NCBI RefSeq assembly: GCF_012489685.1
Contig: NC_080042.1
Coordinates: 38,383,158-38,447,157 of the forward strand
Direction of reading: 5' to 3'
DNA length: 64,000 nt
From: Lotus japonicus
Lineage: Eukaryota; Streptophyta; Magnoliopsida; Fabales; Fabaceae
Under the pieces are notes generated by a model. The model ran no database searches and had not been told where the DNA came from. It was given only the letters and a program-made list of their open reading frames with translations. Below, piece after piece: positions 56,601-64,000 of the stretch (within the stretch, counting starts at the first letter, position 1; the number at the start of each line of letters is the position of its first letter). Both the position numbers and the translations under genes were made by a program.

Positions 56601-58790
56601 TGTGGCGTCCCCTTCCTTAAGTGACGAGTTATCCCTAACTCCATCACTCAGGAGTGAGCACGCTACATGAAATAGTGAACCTTTTTTTTTCTACTTAGGG
56701 TCTCCTCATTAGGTCGGGATCGCAAGAGTAAAGAGTACTCGAGCGTCTCCCTTAACATCCCCAGGCATTTCGACCTCCTAACTTAAGACTATGGAGAATA
56801 ACGATATAAACCACACAAATCATACATAGCATGCATAGTTGGTGGACGGATCCACCGCATAAGTCTACAGATAAGAAGACAACACATAAAGAGGACACAG
56901 TGCCCTCAAACGCATTGTCTGGTACAGGTAATCAAAATAAAGAAACAGAACATAAATCATCATCAGAAACTCGGACCATATGGCTTCATCCCCTCGGATC
57001 TTCCTCCTCCGGATCCTCCTCACTGACTCCCCCGCTGGCTGCTGGCACTGACCCTGGCTTGCTGTCGGACCCTGCTCTGACTCCTTGACTCCGGGCGCCT
57101 CGCCTCTCTGAAATCTGCGACGGTAAATCCTGGAAACTCGGGAGAATCTAGGGGATCTCACTCGCTTGCGGGCTGTGACCCGAAAGCAAGACAAGTTCCT
57201 CCGGGGTGGAGGAGATCCCATAGACTCTTGGGTCTGCGGAACTCTCTAATCTGGGGATCCCGGTGGGCTCACCACGATGACTGGTACTGCTAGGATAGGC
57301 TCTCCGGTCTCCATAGGCTCGCCTGCCTGTGGATATGGCACCTGTGGACAGCCTGGACTCTGCGGACCAACGTGCTCAGTGTGGGTCGGCAGGAAGAATG
57401 AGATCACCATCGGGAGTGTCACTGGGAAACAGATGTGTCCTGCTCCTGGATCCCTGCACCACAAAATTGTGAGTCCCTGATAAAAGCAGTATCCGGTAAC
57501 TGGGTCAACATGCCAGCCAGCATGGGACGAGAAATCAGCGTGGATCGCGAGGACTGGAGGGAAGCTCATTGTCACACCTGTTATCTGCTTTTATAAAAAT
57601 AAGCGCAAGGGTGAGTCATACGCGACTTGCACAATAATACACATCAGATAAGATAAGCGTTAAAACATAAGCCAAACATATCATTAATCACACACATATT
57701 AGTGCTACTCCGGGCACTGCAACTTGATCTACAGGTCGTGGGGAGTTGAATGGTACTCGTGGGTGTGGCTGAAGTGCTCGTGATGAGAGTAAAGGCGCGT
57801 TACAGGTTGAGGGGTCGCCGGAGCTTCGCCGGAGATGGTGAAAGCTTCGTTTCTCGACCAAAAATTGACCACGAATAGTCAATCCTCTTCCTCTCCTCTC
57901 CAGGAACACAATGGGACAAGAATCAGGGTCTAACTCTCTCTGGTTTGAGAGATTCGAAGAGAAGAAGTTTCTGAACTTCCTCTCGGATTTTCTCTTCTCT
58001 CAAGCTCTCTGGGCATTCTCTGAGGGTTTCAAGGGGCTTAGTGTGATGCTGTGGTCGCGTGGAGTCGAATGGTACTCCTATATAGGCTGAAAAGTGATTA
58101 AATGGCTAATCCTAGCTTAAGCATTTTCAAGGTTGCACCACGAATAGGTTTTCATGCATGGTGATTAACCTAGGGCTTCTGGTTGCGTGGGATGAGTTTG
58201 GAAAGCTTCAGAAGCCATCAGAGGTGATGAAGGAAGGGTGTCATGGCTGATTGCATGCTTGAGTCAGCGGCACACAAATCCTAGGGTTCCGACTGGTCGA
58301 TTTCTTTATTATTTTCCATGTCGGGACAAAACTGATGCAATATTATACTGGTTCAGGTTTGTTAGTGCTAAATTAGAGTGTATTTCCCCTAACAAGGTTC
58401 AATATCATCTCCTTAGAGTGGTTAAAGTATCACTCTTTTAGCTTGGTTCGGGTTTCGATCACTGTGAGACAATGCATTTATCATTGTCAAGAGATGTGAT
58501 CAGATCATCTATTTAGCCTATCCTACCTCTATCTCAAATTCATCCTCTTTTTGGGGTTATTGTGACCATGTCTTTGGTACTTTCATTGCCAGGTCGATTT
58601 AAAGTCGATTGACCGACGTCTCGGTTTACGTGCAAACAAGCAATATAGTAAAATATTCACACATACATGCATACACACACACATATATATTATATAGTAT
58701 AGTTAGATTGTTACTGCGTATTTTCCTATTCCGACTTTCTAGGGTTTCATATTTCCTATGAGGTCGTTACCTGGTTGGTGGGATGTTACA
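56601..58790 (-). repeat. 5' LTR (2.19 kb, internally deleted) of the Tekay-like element
   Basis: Same ends as the left LTR and closely similar outside one deletion. cacacatattag jumps to tgctactccgggcactgc near 57702, skipping about 2.29 kb that exists in the left copy. It has CCTATATAGG at 58077-58086, about 700 bp from its start, as a likely TATA box. Confidence 0.85.
56865..57575 (-). pseudogene. LTR-encoded ORF, right copy: longest version, broken by one TAG
   Basis: The frame runs from an ATG at 57575 (MTMSFPPVLAIHADFSSH) to 56865, 236 residues if the single internal TAG at 57246-57248 is ignored. At that site the left LTR has Gln (SPPGSPDQ), so the change is CAG to TAG. The C-terminal half repeats the Arg-rich block of the left copy (RKRVRSPRFSR, RRRFQRGEAPG). 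Function unknown. Confidence 0.45.
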
Positions 58791-58796
58791 CAAAAC

Positions 58797-61700
58797 CTAA
58801 TAGTGTTTGGGCAATATTGGATCCAAGCCATAGTAGGGACGAACATTCATCTGTTGACCATAACAATATTGTATGTTGGGGTCTGAAATCCATGCACCAT
58901 AACCATGTTGGAAGGAGATCTGGGCTGGCAAACCCGTCGTTAAGTTAGGTGGCCGTGTTCCGTACTGAGGGACTGTGTAAACAATTCCGGGATGACCTCT
59001 GCCGCAAGAAGCAGTTAGTTGGGATGGCTGTATCCAAAAAATGTAAGATCTTGCATTAAGTTTCAAGAATAAGAAGTACAAATTCAGCCTATCTGTGGAT
59101 TGCATACATCTATAATCTAGAAAGCGATTCACTGTCAGGAACTCACCGGTGGCATTGTTGAATGTTGTGGGGATAAACCATGTGAGCCCATCTGACTTTC
59201 ATCTTTAACAGATGCGGGGGTTGGGTTTTCCTGAATCCACAAGTAGAACAACACCATTTTTCACTTCACTGAAAGGATTATCCAAGTTCAAAAAAAGCAT
59301 GAGGAACTAATCATGATTTATATAGACCAACCTTCTCATTAACTGAATCGAGTTGTGAGTCATTTGTCTTTTGTTTCTTGGCTTTACCTCGTCGGCGATC
59401 AACCTGTTCAACAACAACAATATCACAAGTAACAGCAAAAAAAAAACAAACAAAAAATGATATATGTACTACCGAATAGTTTACTACATTAGCATTGGAG
59501 CTACTAGGCTTTGTCTTGGCAACGGACGACTTTTCCGTGCTCTCGTCAATTCCATTGCCCTCATCCTACATCGTTGATCGTTCGTCCCCCTCCAAACCAT
59601 TCTCCAATAATGGTAGAACAAGTCCTTGCGTTGTGCCCAATTTTATGACAATTTGGACACCTTACTGGTTTCTTACCCTTCTTAGGCTTCTTTGGCTTCG
59701 GGATTCCAAGATTGCGACCTTTACCCTGGATGACATTGGGATCACGAACGTCGTTGCTCCCGCTGACTTGACCGCCTTGTTTATGTAACTTATTCTTATA
59801 CTTCACCGTCAGCTTCAAAATATCATTCATCAAATCAGTGAAGATCTCAGGATTCTCAGAACCTAAGACGGAAAGTCTGTTGCACGCAGCAGCTATAGCC
59901 CCAAAACGTGTTGTCTTCATTACACTACTGTCTACCTCATCGGACGTAGTGACCGACATGTGTTCACTTTTGGCATACCGTCTCCACCTGCAAAGTACAA
60001 GTGTGTTAGGAATGGTTTCCATGCCCTCATATTTCATACTGTTGAAAATATGTGAACATGGTATTCCACGGGATTCAAGTAGCCAGCATGGACAGAAAAA
60101 CTAATTAATTTTCTTGTTGTAGACTACTTCAATGACTCTTTCTAGCCTCCTATAATGGAACATCTTGTACCTCACCTCATCTCCATCTGTTGTCATTCCA
60201 CTATGATTCAATGGAGCCACACGCTCAATTTGATTTCGGACTTCTCTAAAAATTTCACGCGTGTACAGTTTTCCAGCTTCACTTTCAAATTTGTACAGAG
60301 AGGTAGACAAAACAGGTTATGTGTAAATACTATAGTAATCAGCTGGCAACTCATTAAATATGTACCCTCTTAAAGCATGCTCAATGGTTTGCATGAAGTC
60401 TATAAGACTATTTCTTTTCTTAACGTAGACCTTGATACGAGAATTGATAGCTTCACATACTGATGTTGTCCGTATTCCAGCAAAAAACTAATCACGGAGA
60501 TAGGCGGGAGGCCCATGCTTCCTTCTTCTAATACACACTTAAAACCCACTTTTCTTGTTGAAGGTCGTGCTTAGCAAGCATGGTCTTCCATTGTTCCTCA
60601 AATTCATCAATAGTGAAGTGCCAATAAAGTGCTTTTCTAACGTCCTCCAGAAACCCCGTGTCCTTCATGTGATCGGCTGCGTTCTTGTGCAAATGTCAGG
60701 CACATAGTCGGTGTGTTGCGTCCGACAATACTTGTCTGATGGCCTCCCTCATAGAAGTATCTCCGTCGATGATAACCGACTTAGGTTGTTTGCCGCTCAT
60801 TGCTTCCAAGAAAGTTTCCAACAACCACTTGTATGTATCAATAGTCTCATCAATCAATAGAGCGCATCCAAATATAATCGTCTAGGCATGATGGTTAGTT
60901 CCACAAAATACAACCAGTGGATGTTTATACTTTGTGGAGTCGTATGTAGAGTCAAAGGCAAGAACATCATCGAAGCATTGGTAATCTGCCCAACTAACAC
61001 CATCTGCCCAAAAAATATTCTTCAATCTGTTGTCTTCTGAGGTGGTGTACTTTGAATAGAGCAAGGGATCTGCATCAGCCTTTGCTGTTAGGTAAGTTAG
61101 AGCAGCTTGAGCATCCCCACCTTTGATTCTCTCGTGTATCTAGCGACTGAAGTAGTTGTAAAGATCTTCTTTCAAGAACCCTAATTTAGAATATCCCCCT
61201 TTTTGTGTCGTCAAATAACCCATGATATGACAGGTTCTTACACCATATGCGTGAAGACTATCTTCCTGAGCTTTGTCTCCTTCACTAATTGTACGGTAAG
61301 CATTAATGAAAGGGACATACATCGACCGTGTGAGTTCGTGGTTGTGTTTCTCCTCAAATGACGCCACACGCCATTTGCATCGCTTGTGATTGTACCGTAT
61401 CCAGTACTTTGCTCGACAGTTAGTGCGAGTTAGTCCTCTGGGTTCTCTTCGCTTGTGATCGTTGATCGAGGCCGTACCCGATACAAATAATTAATTTAGA
61501 AAACTGTAGTAACTAGGAAGTGACTCCTAGGTCGTTTCCCAAGGATTATCGTTTCAACAAAGACTCAATATTAAAAACGCACAAACGCACACACTCAAAG
61601 GGGGGTTTTGTGATTCAGTTTCAAGGACTAGCAGAAAGTAAAACAGATTAATAAAATCAAGTAAAGACGGACGAATCCCATTGTTCAGTATATCGCTGCT

Positions 61701-62862
61701 CAATCACGGGTATCTAAAGATCAATTCTTATTATTAGTTTCCTAGTTCGTGAGAATTAATTAACTAAGCGATAACTAATTCACCGATTCCTAAACTAAGC
61801 GATTAAGAATCGTTTACGCCCTAATATGAACTAAGCGAACATACATCATCTTCTATTTCTAATCATAAGGAATTAAGCAAACCTAAGCCAGAAGTAGAGA
61901 TGAAGAAAACTAATCAGGCGAATTCTATTAAGCACTATACCTCAAGAGCGCGATATACTTTGCAAAGGAATTCGTTCGAAGGAAATTAGCCTTCCATGGA
62001 TGGGGCGAATTCAGCAATTAATTTGGAGGAAGCAGGGAATAAAAGCATAAACCCTAGCAGAGCTCTAATAATTACTGAAAAACGAAATTATATTAAATAA
62101 TAGCAGAAGGCAAAAGGTAAAAGGTGATTGTTTCTCTCAGCACAAACCCTTAAATAAGAGCTGAGATCACAAATCCTAATCAAAATCAAATCCTAAAAGA
62201 TAACAATAAATCCAAACAAATCCTAAAGATAGAGTTTTAAAATAACAACCTAAATAAGTTTGAATCCTAAAGATATCAAACTTAATTTATTCCGAAATTA
62301 AATCCTAATATTTCCTAAAATACAATCTTCACTACAGCGCAATTAAATCTTCATTCCGCAAATATCCAAAATGCCCTTGATGTCAAATAAGACCTGAAAA
62401 TAAGAATAAACGTAATTAGACCAAATAATAGAAATCACTGTCAAGCAAGGTCAATTAATTACGAATAATCATTAATAATGGTAAATTAAGGCTATGTAAA
62501 ATGGGTAAAATATTGCTCATCACCGTATCCGGAACATTGCATACAAATTTTCGCATTACAATCTTTCCATTACAATCTCGTTCACATGCATCTTTCCTCA
62601 CCGCAAATCCCTTTCCATTCGCATAGACACAGTAAAATGTGTATGCATTATGCTCACAACAAAACTTTAAAGCTCGTATGTCATCAGCTGATAAGCTAAG
62701 CACATTCTTGAACTCACCATCTGAACTATCTGAATCTGCATCATCATCACTGCATCCCGATTCACTGTGTTCCTCTTGGTCTTCCTCTTCCTCTTCCTCT
62801 TCCACGAAAATTGGCACATGCGCCACTTTTGTTTCATCCCAATCAGACTCTGAACCAGCCAT
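58797..62862 (-). pseudogene. FAR1/FRS-related gene (transposase-derived type), disrupted
   Basis: The minus-strand start at 62862 (MAGSESDWDETK) is followed by an acidic region and a FAR1 DNA-binding domain (AYTFYCVYANGKGFAVRKDA, MRKFVCNVPDT). A 1.05 kb insertion lies between VPDT and ASINDHKRREPRGLTRTNC. Next comes the MULE transposase-like core: FWADGVSWADYQCFDDVLAFD near 61020-60940, and IIDGDTSM near 60765. A SWIM zinc finger follows near 60075-60040 (CPCWLLESRGIPCSHIF), then MKYEGMETIPNT and a CCHC knuckle (CPNCHKIGHNARTC, about 59660-59620). Small C-terminal exons with GT-AG introns follow, ending LDPILPKHY near 58797. Stops include TAG at 61140 (YFSR-IHERIKGG), TAG at 60882 and TGA at 60696. 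FAR1 relatives are nuclear regulators derived from Mutator-like transposases; this copy is dead. It may continue in 51066-51188. Confidence 0.8.
61477..62522. mobile_element. 1.05 kb insertion inside the FAR1-domain coding sequence
   Basis: Bounded by ccgta (61472-61476 and 62523-62527). Removing it joins two parts of the FAR1 domain in the same frame without loss of a codon. On the minus strand it starts TGATGAGCAATATT and ends TTTGTATCGGG, so it is LTR-like at one end but lacks the usual CA at the other. It has no coding capacity. It may be a solo LTR with non-canonical ends or another non-autonomous element. The 5 bp duplication supports real transposition. Confidence 0.65.
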
Positions 62863-64000
62863 ATGATAGCCTTAAAGGACAGTATACAATCGCCCAAATG
62901 AAATTGGCACTCGATTTAGTGACAATCCTACATCGCACACACAAACAAAATAATCACAGCTTTATTCAGACGAATTGACAAACCCATTGTGGTGACGCAA
63001 ACCTTAAAAAAACTACAATACATAACTATCAACGAAATAATCACCAGATAGCCAACAAACATCTAAAAATTGTTCAGTGCATTTGGCAAACTCTGCGTGT
63101 ACAAACCAACTCGACCAAGTTTCAAATAAAAAATTACTCACTGCCCTGCTTGAAACGGTGGTCTTAGGGTTTCAACGATTTTTGAACTTTGGTCATGCTC
63201 TGAATCTCCGAATCTCAATAACAACTAGGGCTCACTTACCTTTTGGGGTTGTGTGAGGTGCTTGAGTAAACCTAAAATCAGCAGAAAGACCTGCTTGCAG
63301 ACAATCAAATAGGGCTCAACGCATGTTCGAGTGTTTCCACTGTAGATGAAGAAGGGGAATGAATGACTTGCTTTAGTATGATACGTTCTGTGTGAATCAG
63401 CGAAGGTTGATGGTTGATGGCTTAGCGAGGAAGAAAGGAAGCACGGTAGCCTGTCAAGCTTCAACGGTGAAACAGAGTTAGGGTGAACTGGAGAAGGTAA
63501 AGGATGAACATAAAGGTTGAAAGATGGAGGGAGAAGACAATAGAAAAATTATTTGATTTATAAGTGTTTTTACAATTGTTGTAATATATGATTTGTTTTT
63601 CTGTAAATACATACTTCCCGTTATATAAATACATGAAATATTAGGGACTGAAATTGGGATTTTATAAAACTTGTTAGGGACTGAAATTGGGATACTCGGA
63701 AACTTGTTGGTTTGACTCATGGCACACGCTTAAACGGATTTCTACTGGGCCACGTACGTGTGGCATCACTGCCTCATATTTTGCGGTGGCTCCTTAGAAT
63801 TCGCCAAAATGTTCAGGATCTCACATTTGGCATTGTAGAAAAGTTACAGAGTAGCCTACGCGTACAACTTTGATGATGATTTTAGCCAATTCTGTAGTTG
63901 AAGGACTAAACTACTCATCCTAAATCTCTGGGTCAGAGTGATTATTGACTGTAATATAAGCTGGATAATAGTACAGTAGACAAATGGCTCAAGAGTACGA
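62863..64000. other. Upstream region of the FAR1-related gene
   Basis: No convincing gene; the short minus-strand open frames lack recognisable motifs. Expected to hold the promoter and 5' UTR (with possible small introns) of the minus-strand FAR1-related gene. A near-tandem repeat, ttagggactgaaattgggat, stands at 63641-63660 and 63674-63693. Nothing else recognisable reaches to the window end. Confidence 0.5.

Larger units (their letters stand above)
51268..58790 (-). mobile_element. Tekay/Del-like retrotransposon, gag only, with giant unequal LTRs
   Basis: It is flanked by caaaa (51263-51267 and 58791-58795). On the minus strand the order is: right LTR 58790-56601 (2190 bp), Met-type primer site, gag, purine tract, left LTR 55750-51268 (4483 bp). 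Only 850 bp separate the LTRs, and protease, RT, RNase H and integrase are gone. Both LTRs start TGTAACATCCC and end GGGACGCCACA. The gag (LKQGMMSVGEYAAKFEEL) is of the Tekay/Del chromovirus type. This is either an internally deleted copy or a gag-only non-autonomous derivative. Confidence 0.85.

Noticed and set aside
63225..63720. Minus-strand ORFs upstream of the FAR1-related gene as separate genes
   Set aside because: Short, low complexity and without motifs; more likely leader or promoter DNA.

Overview
The window is nuclear DNA of a flowering plant, most likely a dicot. The evidence is plant-type LTR retrotransposons (CRM-like and Tekay/Del-like chromoviruses, and a Tat/Retand element with two RNase H domains), a B3/REM-type gene, a FAR1-related gene, small MITE elements and a long tandem satellite. 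I cannot name the species. I saw no rRNA gene, tRNA gene, CRISPR array or bacterial-type operon. No protein-coding gene here looks fully intact.

Layout, left to right. (1) 1-24079 and 35077-36675 are one satellite with a monomer of about 335-345 bp, about 70 copies, with larger blocks of several monomers duplicated inside it. At 18011-19810 it is broken by a 1.8 kb palindrome-ended insertion built from a small TRIM-like LTR element. (2) 24080-35076 is a full-length CRM-like Ty3/gypsy element inserted in the satellite (target duplication tttat). A 4.07 kb solo LTR (28767-32834) sits inside its RNase H region. (3) 36676-38150 is a truncated LTR of the same giant-LTR type, fused to a truncated Tat/Retand element on the minus strand (38354-43079). 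(4) 43082-51188 is the remains of gene space. It holds the C-terminal stub of one B3 gene, a MITE inside a MITE, a second 3.76 kb solo LTR just upstream of a two-domain B3 gene, and that B3 gene (49408-50496). (5) 51268-58790 is a gag-only Tekay/Del-like element on the minus strand with giant, unequal LTRs. It probably lies in the last intron of a FAR1-related pseudogene that reads leftwards from 62862 and is itself cut by a 1.05 kb insertion.

How the parts relate. The window looks like a border between a satellite/CRM block (pericentromeric or centromeric in character) and decayed genes. Target-site duplications give a nested order: satellite, then the CRM-like element, then a solo LTR; FAR1 gene, then the Tekay element and the 1.05 kb insertion; MITE, then a second MITE. 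Several disabled reading frames carry Gln-to-stop changes that fit CAG to TAG, the change expected from deamination of methylated cytosine. Family assignments rest on motifs read by eye. No database search or alignment program was used.
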